Below are positions 42,160-50,723 of a DNA stretch of 64,000 bases, piece by piece; position 1 is the stretch's first letter; each line of letters opens with the position of its first letter. The position numbers and the translations under genes are program-made. The notes beneath the pieces are model-generated. The model did not search any database. It saw only the letters and a list, made by a program, of their open reading frames with translations, and was not told the DNA's origin. This DNA comes from Chrysophaeum taylorii. Lineage: Eukaryota; Sar; Pelagophyceae; Pelagomonadales; Pelagomonadaceae. The stretch lies in assembly GCA_029834535.1 (NCBI GenBank), contig JAQMWT010000203.1, forward strand, positions 1 through 64,000, read 5' to 3'.

Positions 42160-42629
42160 CCGCAGCTGTCATCCTCGACGTGGTTGTCATGCTCGAATTC
42201 ATCTACCGCGTCACTTTCGCCGGTGGTGACGAGAACATTGTCATCTTTGGCTTCGGTCGTCGTCGCGACAGGTTGTTTTGTGCCGTTGCATTTCGCGTCC
42301 TTGCACCTCGTGGCCTCGTAGTCATGCTTGAGTTCATGAACGGCATCACTTTCGCTGCTAGTGCCGAGCGCATAGTCGTCTTGCGTCTCTCTCGCAGCCT
42401 GCTTGTTATCGTCGCATTATTCGTCTAGAGCATCAGTTTCGCTGCTGGTTTTGTCAACCGCGTTGTCGTCTTTGGCCTGAACGCCGCGACTCCTGGCGAC
42501 CGCAGCCTCCTCATGGATCCTCCTCTTCGAGGCCACGCGGTTCGCGTTGGTCGCCGCCCTCGCAATCGCAGCCTCGTCGCCGCGCGTTTTTTTTACCTCG
42601 CCGTTCTTTTTCGAGGTAATAGAATACAA
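42160..42629 (-). pseudogene. Acidic-basic repeat protein remnant
   Basis: Starting at ATG 42629 (MYSITSKKNGEVKKTRGDEA) the frame contains repeats of about 45-50 residues: VQAKDDNAVDKTSSETDALD, then after an in-frame TAA (about 42417) TQDDYALGTSSESDAVHELK and EAKDDNVLVTTGESDAVDEF, ending in a stop near 42160. The repeated SSExDAxxE/D signature shows an internal three-fold duplication. The mid-frame stop makes a truncated protein or a pseudogene. No family known. Confidence 0.35.
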
Positions 42630-42718
42630 AATTTCGGTATGTTTCGGTGATCGCGATTTTATTTTTTTTTTTTTTTGTGCGTCCGATGCTAGCTAGCCGC
42701 CGTTGACAGTTTTGAATT

Positions 42719-43800
42719 ATGCCGAAGAAAGAGTTGTGCCATGACAATATCACTCGGTCGAAGCACGCAAGGCGGAGGTCAGGCGAGCGAAACGCCGCCC
42801 GGGCTGCGCGATTCTCGAAAATGGGGCCATCGTCGGCATTCGACAGGGGGAAGAAGCGAAGCGCAATCGAAACGATCTTGCCAGAACAGATGTTTGCCGC
42901 GCGATGTTGAGCGTGGCGTCCGCGCTGCGAGGAGATCGAGGTCGAAACCATCTTGGAGGAGGGGCTCGCACTCATCCAGGAGGACGAGGAGCGTCGCGAG
43001 CTGTTGTACGCGCGCGTCGAGTCGAGCGACCTGATGATGACATCGGGGGGCCCTCCCTCTTTCTCGCAGACGACAAGTTGCGCTTTGGGTCGAACTATTC
43101 GGGGACGATCGTCCCAACGACCTACACGTTCGCTGGCGATTGCGCGGCGATGTTCTGGAAGTGCCGTTACCTCTTTCCCGACGTCTCGTACCTCGACGAG
43201 CTACCGCGCGGCCGCCAAGCCCGCGACCGACTACGCGAACGGCCTCGAGTACCTCCTGGGGATGAGCTCGTCAAGCAAGATCTCATGCACCACTTCGACG
43301 GCCTCGGGAACTACAGCGCGCGGACGGAGGAGACGTTGACGGGCGACCGCGATCGTTAGTAACTGCCGAGACCGACTTTATGGAGGACGCGATGACTCAT
43401 TTCGCCGAACCGGACGGGCACGTCTTTTTGCCAACGCAGCACCAGAGAGGGTGCTCGTGCGGGGAACCCTACGATATTATTATACATGCTTTGACAAACA
43501 AACAAACAAACAAACAAACAAACAAAGCCCCCGCCGAGAACACTGACCTCTGTCGCGTCAACTGAATCACGCGCGGTGCGGCCTCCTCGCATCTCCAGAG
43601 GGGTATGGCCTATTTCGACGGCGACGTCGAGGGACCCACCCACCCATTCCCACGGCGTGGTCCGACGATGTTCTACATTTTCCCAGTCACCGCTTCTTAC
43701 TTGGGGAGGACAAATCTTCTACGACCATCTCCGCGGCTGCGTCCAGAACATCCCGGGCGCGCACATGGGCGCGGCTGTATCGAGAAAAAATAAATGCCCA
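42719..43800 (+). pseudogene. Decayed protein-coding region, family unknown
   Basis: Plus-strand coding-like blocks in changing frames: LEEGLALIQEDEERRELLYA (42953-43010), LFLADDKLRFGSNYSGTIVP (about 43060-43118), DCAAMFWKCRYLFPDVSYLD (about 43139-43198), MEDAMTHFAEPDGHVFLPTQ (43380-43439) and YDHLRGCVQNIPGAHMGAAV (about 43718-43777). An (AAAC)n tract at 43496-43526 lies within it. An old gene or element; I cannot name it. Confidence 0.35.
43496..43526. repeat. (AAAC)n microsatellite
   Basis: Seven to eight AAAC units. Confidence 0.95.
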
Positions 43801-44044
43801 CCGTCTCGCGTTCCGACTGCTGCTGCACCGAGGTCGTCGTCCTCACTCACTCACTCACGTGATCTTGAGAGGGTTTTTTTTTTTTCAAAGCGAAAATTGA
43901 AAAAATACAAACGACGTCATTCACAGTATCCCCTAACACTCCCCCCAAACCTCCGCCTAAATCTAACAATATATGCCGCGTTTGGCTAAATTGACGTTCA
44001 GCCTACAATGCTGTAAAATCCCAAATGTAGAATTCTCGGACAAT

Positions 44045-44660
44045 TATTAGGGTAAGGATCAGGTAGGCGCGAGAGCCAGACAGTGATCCTCCAAGCCGTC
44101 TACGGCGACCTCGCAGACTATTTCCACGACCCGCGGCGGCTCTTTCAGCGCGCCATTCTCACGCCCCGTCGAAACGATGTCGTCGATGCTAACAACGCGC
44201 GCATGACCGCGGCCTTTTTTTCCCGGAGATGAGGCGTCGGAGTTCTTTTCGGCTGACTAGGCTGGGTCGGAAGACGACGCCTCGCTCTTAACAGTAGAGT
44301 TTTCAACTCCCTGACAACAAACGGGATGCTGACTTTGAGCGCGAGCTTAAGGTCTTCGAAACCTCGACCCGTCGCACGGCCACTGCTACGGTACCAGATA
44401 CATGATCGATCGTGTCGTTGTCACCGAGGCTACTCCAACCTGTATCGCTTAAGGCCCGCCTACGCCAAACGATCAACAAGAGCCAGGGCCAGACGCCCCG
44501 CGAGGTCGGCGTCCTCTTGGCGAAGCCCGTCTTCTGTGACGTCCAGCTCTACGTGGCTCTCTGTCGATCGGCAACCCCGAGGATATGCTCTTCTGAGTCG
44601 ACGACTCCACCCTACCCCACACGTGCTGCGCAATACCGATAAGCCCCCTCCCGGCGTCTA
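44045..44660 (+). pseudogene. Helitron/PIF1-type helicase C-terminal fragment, copy H1
   Basis: Blocks in order: VYGDLADYFHDPRRLFQRAI followed by LTPRRNDVVDANNARM (about 44097-44205), FFPGDEASEFFSAD and EDDASLLTVEF (about 44215-44300), LRNLDPSHGHCYGTRYMIDR (about 44350-44410), then INKSQGQTPREVGVLLAKPV (about 44470-44530) and FCDVQLYVALCRSATP. These match the last motifs of Helitron Rep-helicases (RAILxPxNxxVDxIN, LRNLDP..GLCNGTR, TINKSQGQT, FxHGQLYVALSR). Frameshifts and stops separate the blocks. Copies H2 and H3 lie at 60265 and 61130. Confidence 0.65.
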
Positions 44661-44664
44661 CACG

Positions 44665-45010
44665 CGCACGGTAGGTGAACTTACTGGGACCAGGTGAACT
44701 TACTGGGGTTTGAGATTGGGACTAGGTGAACTTAGTGACCAGGTGAACTTACTGAGACCAAGTGAACTTACTGGGGTTTTTAGAGTGAACGCAAAGGCTA
44801 GCGGCGTGTACGGATCAAAGCAGCTTAGATTGGCGGAGGTGAGAGCGGCGAGCTCGAAGGAGAGTGGGGTGAGTGGATGTGAGCACGAGTGGGCTTACGC
44901 CGAACTTACTGGGGTTAGAGATTGGGACTAGGTGAACTTACTGGGATTAGGTGAACTTACTGGGGTTAGAGATTGGGACTAGGTGAACTTACTGGCGAAC
45001 TTACTGGCCT
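44665..45010. repeat. Minisatellite GGTGAACTTACTGGG-type, copy 1
   Basis: Variants of CTAGGTGAACTTACTGGGGT alternating with TAGAGATTGGGA. The same minisatellite follows H2 and H3. It ends 10-20 bases before the TATA box of the Sfi1-like gene. Confidence 0.85.
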
Positions 45011-45017
45011 GCACTTG

Positions 45018-45030
45018 TACCGGTATAAAA
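45018..45030 (+). promoter_or_regulatory. TATA box candidate for the Sfi1-like gene
   Basis: GGTATAAAACG at about 45020-45030, some 60 bases before ATG 45088. It lies immediately downstream of the repeat-derived minisatellite. Confidence 0.45.
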
Positions 45031-45087
45031 CGAAATTGTATATTGGCCAGCTGTTGTCAACACATCAGATATATCCGTTGCGAGGAT

Positions 45088-46743
45088 ATGCTGGCAGCGG
45101 CCATCGCGAGCGTTCGGCGGCAGCGCACCGTACTACTCGACCGACGGCAGAAGAGATCTGTCGCCGAGGCCGTGCGTCGCGCTCGATCGATTCTTGTCGG
45201 CGCCCGCGCAACCCTCCGACGGTACGCCGTACGCGAAGGGTTTAGGCGCTGGCAAGGAGCTGCGGCAGCGAAGCTCGCGCTCTCGCGGGGCTTCGCGTCG
45301 TGGCGAAGAGCGTCGCGAGCCGGTCGTCTTCTGGGGAGGCGGCTGCGGACGCTCGCCGGGTTGCGGCGCTGGCAGCGCCAGGCTTGGCGCGTCGGGGTGT
45401 GGCGGCCCTTCGAAAAATGGCGGTCCGTCGCCGCTGGCTGGCGCCACCTCCGGTTGCAGCGGAGGAGGGCTTCGCGCTTATGCGTGCGGCACTTCAATCG
45501 ATGGTGCGCGGCGTGCAAAGCCGCCAGGGGCTGGCGCCATCTGAGGCGAGCGCGAGTGATCGAGGGGTTGAGACGCTGGCGGTTGGTTTCGCGACGACTA
45601 GCGAAGCGAGACCTCGCGGCGACGACGAGAATCGCGAGGGTCGCGCGCGGGCGACACCTTGCGGCGCTCGCTCGGCGCTTTTCTCGCTGGCGCGACGACA
45701 GAAGATTGGCCGTCTGTAGACTGGCCCGTCGGCACTTGCGGCGGTTGCGCGCCCTGGACGCGACGAGGCGATGGCGGGGACTCGCGCGGCTGCTCGCGGA
45801 GCAGCGCGTAGCGGCGGCGAGGCTCGCGAGCGACTGGCGTCGAAAGCTCGTGTGCCGCTGGTTTGGTCGCTGGTTGACGGCCTGTACCTTTGAAAAGGCC
45901 GTCCTTCACTTCCGGCGCTCGCGAATCGCGGACGCCGCGCGACGGTGGCGGCAAGTCGCGAAGCGGCGCGGGGCGCGGCGGGCGGGCGCGTCTCGTCTCT
46001 CGCGCCGCGTCTTGCGCCGCTGGCAGCGCGTGGCGCGCCACTCCCGCGCCATCCGCGCGGCCGCGATCCGGCTTTCCGTTGCGCGTCGCTCCTCCGTTCG
46101 CGCCGTCGCCGCGCGAGCCTTCGCGCGCTGGCGCGCGGTAGACGCGCCATCGCGCGCGGCCGCGATCCGGCTTTCCGTCGCGTATCGCTCCTCCGTTCGA
46201 GCCGTCGCCGCGCGAGCCTTCGCGCGCTGGCGCGCGGTAGACGCGCAATCGCGCGCGGCCGCGATCCGGCTGGCGCGCGGCTGGTGTCGCGCGAGCCTCG
46301 CCCTAGCCTTCGCGGAGTGGCGTGCCGGAGCGGAAACGGACGACGACGACGACAAGTCCGCCGCGTTCGCCGGGTCGTCGTCCGTCGTGCTCGGAGAGCC
46401 GCTTTCCGACGACTCGGCGCCGTTCGTTTTTCGAGCCATCGCCCGCGAGCAACGGGTCCAGCGGCGCGGCCTCCAGGCGCTCGCCAACGAGGTTATGGGC
46501 GTCGTAGAGGTTCTCGCTGGACCGAGAGCGCTGCGGAAGGCCGTCGACACCGCGACACTCTTGGCCGAAAAGTCGCGAGCCATCGCCCGCGCCTACGACT
46601 CCGAAGCCGACCGGCGAGCTCACGTCCTGCGGACGTTTTCGTCGTCGTCGTCGCGCGACGCGGCCCTCCTCAGGGCGTGCCAGGCCGAACTCGGCTCGAT
46701 TGATTTCGAGCAAAAAGCGCGCCTCGACGCCATCATAGGGTAA
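45088..46743 (+). CDS. Sfi1-like centrin-binding repeat protein
   Basis: 551 residues from ATG 45088 (after the TATA-like box; the frame is open upstream but through repeat sequence). Arg-rich, mostly helical, with some 15 copies of an aromatic/Leu-x-x-W motif about 20-35 residues apart: EGFRRWQGA, GFASWRRAS, GLRRWQRQA, PFEKWRSVA, HFNRWCAAC, GLRRWRLVS, RFSRWRDDR, ATRRWRGLA, WFGRWLTAC, AARRWRQVA, VLRRWQRVA, AFARWRAVD (twice), AFAEWRAGA. This is the pattern of Sfi1 repeats, which bind centrin along a long helix in spindle pole, basal-body or centriole structures. A 99-bp tandem duplication (46063-46260) repeats one unit exactly. The C-terminal 140 residues (after an Asp run at about 417) lack repeats. 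The stop TAA lies in GGGTAAGT, a strong splice-donor consensus, so translation might continue through splicing. Confidence 0.65.
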   Translation: MLAAAIASVRRQRTVLLDRRQKRSVAEAVRRARSILVGARATLRRYAVREGFRRWQGAAAAKLALSRGFASWRRASRAGRLLGRRLRTLAGLRRWQRQAWRVGVWRPFEKWRSVAAGWRHLRLQRRRASRLCVRHFNRWCAACKAARGWRHLRRARVIEGLRRWRLVSRRLAKRDLAATTRIARVARGRHLAALARRFSRWRDDRRLAVCRLARRHLRRLRALDATRRWRGLARLLAEQRVAAARLASDWRRKLVCRWFGRWLTACTFEKAVLHFRRSRIADAARRWRQVAKRRGARRAGASRLSRRVLRRWQRVARHSRAIRAAAIRLSVARRSSVRAVAARAFARWRAVDAPSRAAAIRLSVAYRSSVRAVAARAFARWRAVDAQSRAAAIRLARGWCRASLALAFAEWRAGAETDDDDDKSAAFAGSSSVVLGEPLSDDSAPFVFRAIAREQRVQRRGLQALANEVMGVVEVLAGPRALRKAVDTATLLAEKSRAIARAYDSEADRRAHVLRTFSSSSSRDAALLRACQAELGSIDFEQKARLDAIIG

Positions 46744-46751
46744 GTATAATA

Positions 46752-47194
46752 ATGGAACTTCGATCCGATGATGGGTGCAACGATTATTGGTTCGACGATG
46801 CGACGGGGGCGACGTGGTGGGCGCGCGAAGAACGTCACGTCGACGACCAAGGAAACGAGTGAGAGCCTCCGCGACGCCGTGAAGATACGTAGGGAAGATA
46901 CGTAGGTATTGGTTCGATCCCGCCACCGGGGCGACGAGTTGGGACCGTTGGGGTCTCTACGCCCCGGAAGAGGACGTTGACCCCCCTCTCCCGATTTGTC
47001 GTCCCCGACGCTCCCTCTGGCCCCTCGCTGCCGTCGGTTTCGTTTTTGCTCTTCTTCTTTTCACGTTCGAGGAAGAAAAACCAATCTGCGTACCGCCGCC
47101 GCCGCCCTTCCGACGATGGCTCCGAAGGTTTCTGAGCTCGACATACGAGGACCCCCACCTCACCGACACCTCCCTCGACTAATCGAGATCTAGA
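46752..47194 (+). pseudogene. WW-like repeat plus transmembrane segment, frame broken
   Basis: An ATG ORF (46752-46862) contains DYWFDDATGATWWA. A second copy, RYWFDPATGATSWDRW, lies at about 46904-46951, followed in the same frame by RRSLWPLAAVGFVFALLLFT (a membrane segment) and a Pro-rich cytosolic tail to a stop at about 47194. YWFDPATGATSWD is the second half of a WW domain. Between them a 13-bp tandem duplication (GAAGATACGTAGG at 46881-46893 and 46894-46906) shifts the frame. It may be the 3' exon of the Sfi1-like gene or a separate small gene. Confidence 0.35.
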
Positions 47195-47239
47195 CAAAGA
47201 AACCTACCTTGTGGACTGGAGCGGTTTTTGTCCTGCGTT

Positions 47240-48010
47240 TCTTTCGATGTCCAGCGTAGGGAGGGATTTGGGTAGTAGACCGTCCTTCCTTCCTTCAGGA
47301 GCGACGAGATAGATTGGACGCGAATAGCGTCGTGCTGAGAATGCAGCACCACCTGAGGCGACGCTGCAGGGGCCTTCTTCCAGCCGCGACGAGCCAGGTC
47401 CGTTAGGGGAAGAAAGCGGCGGAGTGCGCGTGGCGACGTCGTGCGTAATGTGAGGTGATGATGTCGGAAGCCGGTCAGGCCCACTCCTTCCTGTCCGGAG
47501 TCCCGATTGATCACATCTCTACAGCGAACGTGACCGATGTGAATCCAAGCAATAATTTGTGCCGACTCGGCGCCTTCGACGACTAGAGTACAGACCTCTT
47601 CGCTCTCTTTTGGGGGATTGACTTGGCGTCGCGGTGAGTTGGGAAAAAAAAAACCGCCCCCCCTAGGTTAATTTAATTAATTTCGGATCGTACGCCGTGC
47701 GGATTTCGCCGACGTCGTCGTGACGCGCAGTCGGGAAGACTTGGTATTTGAGCACGACGGCAGCTACGCGGTCTGGGTAATAAATAAGCGTCGAACAACT
47801 TGAGCAGGCTGCCATCACACAGTACCCGCAGCCTGGTTATTATGCGCTCGCGACGCTTGGTGCTAATGCTTGCCGCCGCATTGCCCTGGAGACAGATAGT
47901 GCGCAAGCTTGATAGGGCGCGAGAGAGTACGAGCTCTCGACGCATCAGGAGGCGAGGACGAGCTTCCTTCCTTCTTTTCGCATTCAAAGCCAAAAAAGAT
48001 TGAACGACGA
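47240..48010 (+). mobile_element. Family X element, third copy with internal deletion
   Basis: Matches 8400-8700 (ATTCCAGCCGCGACGAGC-like, GTGACCGATGTGAATCCAAG, ACTCGGCGCCTTCGACGA) and then jumps to the 3' block matching 9455-9700 (TTGGTATTTGAGCACGACGG, GCTCGCGACGCTTGGTGCTA). The middle about 700 bases are missing. It is in direct orientation relative to the left copy. Confidence 0.5.
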
Positions 48011-48289
48011 CGACCAGTGTGGCGCATCGCGAACATCGCTGATATCGGCGGCGGCCGATTTATGACCTCTTGTAGGCGAGACTGGCGAAGCGCAAAGTCC
48101 GTCCGGTGCAAACCGCGCGAGACGACGTCGAGCGAGCGAGCGGTCAGTCAAACGACTTGCAATCTCGCCACTCGCAGCAGCAGCGCGACGCGACAAAAAA
48201 ATCCCCGACCGCATTACACGTTTACCGCAACGCGAAGCGACAACGGCAAAAGTCGCCTCTAAGAGGACCACCGCGGCGCGAACTTCGAG

Positions 48290-49010
48290 GTGGCACGTGC
48301 TGGCAAACGTGGTCATCGGCAGCTTGCGACGATCGTGGCGACGGCAGAATGCGAGCCAACCGACGCGCCCGTGGAGGCAAGTCCGACGAAGGTCGACCTG
48401 ACGCGAACGACAATCCGGGAAAATCCAAAGCCTTCGAGACAAGAAGGCCAACAAGACACGAGCACGCGAATTGGGTGGTTGGCGTCGTACTACGCCGAGA
48501 TGTTCTCCAAGACGCACGTCGAGAACGCGTCCGGCATCATCGCCAGAAGAGTGATGGCGAAGAAGTCGATCTCCGAGCGGACGGCCGTCGTCGAGGGAGC
48601 TCGTCTCGGCCCCGATGCGCGCGGCCGTCGAAGGTGCCCGAGCAACGAAGATACTCTGCTGCTGCCAAAGTACGTCAAACCCCTCGCGCTCGCTACGACC
48701 CCACCGTGCTTGACGACGTTGACCAGTTGCCGATCCGCTGCTGTTCGCCCGGCGCACCTGTACGGCGACCCAAAGTCGTTCGACGACGCGAACATCGAGC
48801 TCGGTCGTCGAGTTCGAGTACCTCGGCTCTGAGGGTTCTTCCGTCCGCAGATGACGGACGGACGGGAGGACGCTCGCCACGGCGGTCCGGACATGCGAGA
48901 TTCCCTTCAAAAATTCGTGGCACGACCGGTGGCGGTCCACCATCAAGTCGTAGTCGTATCCGACCATTATGTATGCGCGCATTCCTTCCTTCCTTCCTTC
49001 CTTCCCCACG
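48290..49010 (+). mobile_element. LINE fragment (RT ORF C-terminal half) with (TTCC)n tail
   Basis: Plus frames read LASYYAEMFSKTHVENASGI (48483-48540), then VVEFEYLGSEGSS (about 48797-48835), which is the FxYLGS motif C-terminal to the RT palm, then CEIPFKNSWHDRWRSTIKS (about 48895-48952), the counterpart of KCDIPFNSWHDLAQDRAQWR in LINE family 2. A (TTCC)n tract at 48981-49006 would be the 3' tail. Frameshifted and dead. Confidence 0.55.
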
Positions 49011-49040
49011 ATCATTTTTGGCCCCCTTTTTATTACGAGA

Positions 49041-49052
49041 TTATATAAAATC
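49041..49052 (+). promoter_or_regulatory. TATA box candidate for the GT1-type gene
   Basis: TTATATAAAATCC at 49041-49053, about 60 bases upstream of ATG 49107. A second AT-rich TTATTATATAGG lies at 49089-49100. Confidence 0.4.
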
Positions 49053-49106
49053 CAGGAGGAAGAATCATCGATCCCAAAAGCAGGTAGGTTATTATATAGG
49101 AAAAAT

Positions 49107-50453
49107 ATGCGACTAGTCGTCGTCGTCGCGACGGCGGTGGTGTTGGGCAGCAACTCGAAGAAGAACACGGTCGCCCGGTGCGGTCCTCCCGCGCCCTCGG
49201 CCCTCGCCAGGACGCTGGGGCTCATAGAGATCGCGGTGCTGACGCCATCCTCCGACAACGTGTGCGAGGGGTTGAGGACAGACTGGCGCGATGGCCTCGG
49301 GCAATGCCTCGGCCAACTGAGCGGCGTCCGCGTTTTGGCGCGCAACAGCGATGGAAGCTGCGCCGACTGCGGGACTCTCCAGAAAACAGCTTGCGTTTCG
49401 GAAGACGACGCTGTTGCCGACGTGACGGTCGCGTTGGGCGGCGCGAAGAAAAGTTCGTTCGAATGTTGCGAGCACAGTTTCGGCGAAGACAAGGACGGCA
49501 TTCCGCCGTCCGATTTTGAGGGGACCTGCCGCCTCCGCGTCCGCGACGACCAGGGGCGCGCGGTTCGGATGGGGCGACGAATCGCGTTCTTTCCGATTCT
49601 GAACCCGACCTTCGCGATTCGGGTTCTGTGGGAAAAGTCGGAGCTTTATGTGGATGAAAACAAAGTCACCGTCGTCCGCGACGACGCGTTTCCGAAACCG
49701 CTTCTCTTGCCGCCTAAGGAACGGATTTTGTTCGAGAGGAGGAGTGGGAAAAGAGACTCGACGTTGCTCTACGCGGGTCAGTTCCGCGATTTTAAAGGTC
49801 AACTCGCCTTTTTAAACCAGATTTCCCCCGAGACCCTCGGCCCCTATGTTTTGGAATTTATTGGCTCGCGGACCCCCGACGACGACTTCGACGACATCAA
49901 GCGAGCTGCAGTTCGGTTTGGTGGACGGGTTTTGATTTCGGAGACGAGAATCTCCCACCTCAGATTGATGCGCAAGATGGCGACTGCGAGCGGTCTCGTC
50001 CACTACAGCAATCACGACAGAAACCCGAGGGTTTTGTACGAAGCGCTGTATTTCGGTCTGCCAATCTTCGTTACGCGCGAGTCGATGCCCTACGTCGCTC
50101 TCCAGTGCCAGCCGTTCGCGACGGTCGTTGATTTTGGCGACCTTTCGTCCTTCCCAAAGTGGCGAGATTCGCTCAACCAATCATCCTTCGGCGCTTTCGT
50201 CGACAACCACCTCACCCCCGACCGCGTTTACCTCAAAATTTGTGCTACTTTGGGACTCTGCGATTATTCTCTCGCGGTGGATTCGCTCTCCTGCCCCAAC
50301 TACGACCGATTCGAGAACTGGCGCCGCGCTTCCTGGAACGCCACCAAGCAAGCCAAAAACCTTCCGTCCGCCTGCCGACGCCCCTCTTCTTCTTCTTCTT
50401 CTTCTTCTTCCGTCTACGACGACGAGAATTCATCCGCCCTCCTCGTGCTCTGA
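49107..50453 (+). CDS. GT1/GT4-type glycosyltransferase with signal peptide
   Basis: 448 residues. ATG 49107 is chosen because it begins the hydrophobic leader MRLVVVVATAVVLGSNS and follows a TATA-like box; the frame is open further upstream, but through LINE sequence. The N-terminal half is Cys-rich (NSDGSCADCG, SSFECCEHSF) and unassigned. The C-terminal half has the GT-B glycosyltransferase group 1 layout: STLLYAGQFRDFKGQLAFLN, LEFIGSRTPDDDFDDIKRAA, ISHLRLMRKMATASGLVHYS, then the sugar-nucleotide site NHDRNPRVLYEALYFGLPIF with E, VTRESMPYVALQC and FATVVDFGD. The usual E(x7)E is represented by the single E of LYEALYFGLP. A Ser run precedes the C-terminus. Secretory-pathway glycosylation is the likely role. 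It converges with the LRR gene, 271 bases away. Confidence 0.75.
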   Translation: MRLVVVVATAVVLGSNSKKNTVARCGPPAPSALARTLGLIEIAVLTPSSDNVCEGLRTDWRDGLGQCLGQLSGVRVLARNSDGSCADCGTLQKTACVSEDDAVADVTVALGGAKKSSFECCEHSFGEDKDGIPPSDFEGTCRLRVRDDQGRAVRMGRRIAFFPILNPTFAIRVLWEKSELYVDENKVTVVRDDAFPKPLLLPPKERILFERRSGKRDSTLLYAGQFRDFKGQLAFLNQISPETLGPYVLEFIGSRTPDDDFDDIKRAAVRFGGRVLISETRISHLRLMRKMATASGLVHYSNHDRNPRVLYEALYFGLPIFVTRESMPYVALQCQPFATVVDFGDLSSFPKWRDSLNQSSFGAFVDNHLTPDRVYLKICATLGLCDYSLAVDSLSCPNYDRFENWRRASWNATKQAKNLPSACRRPSSSSSSSSSVYDDENSSALLVL

Positions 50454-50723
50454 GACTAAAATAATAATAACTTTTTTGTGCGCTTGCCAAAAAAACTAAG
50501 AGCTGGACGCGCGTCTGCCAAGATTTTGATTGATTTCGACCGTTCGGTGCGTGCGAGACGTCGATGGCTGGTTTCGTTTGACATGGTGTGGAGCCACCGC
50601 TGGCTCTTCGTTTGACATATGGTATCCGAGAAGAGGACCCGCAACAACGCCCGACCGGAAATTAACTATAAGCTTGGCAGCGTGCGGCACTCGCGTTTCT
50701 TTCGGTGGTGGTTGGCCGCCCCG

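Noticed and set aside
42000-42428. 142-codon plus ORF as a membrane protein
   Set aside because: Hydrophobic look results from reading the acidic repeat on the opposite strand; the minus frame has the more regular repeat.
44983-45087. Upstream extension of the Sfi1-like ORF to an earlier Met
   Set aside because: The extra 35 codons read through the minisatellite and the TATA-like box; the ATG at 45088 is the better start.
47984-49501. 505-codon minus-strand ORF
   Set aside because: It is antisense to the LINE fragment and to the GT1-type gene; residue composition is biased (Arg/Ser) and no domain is seen.
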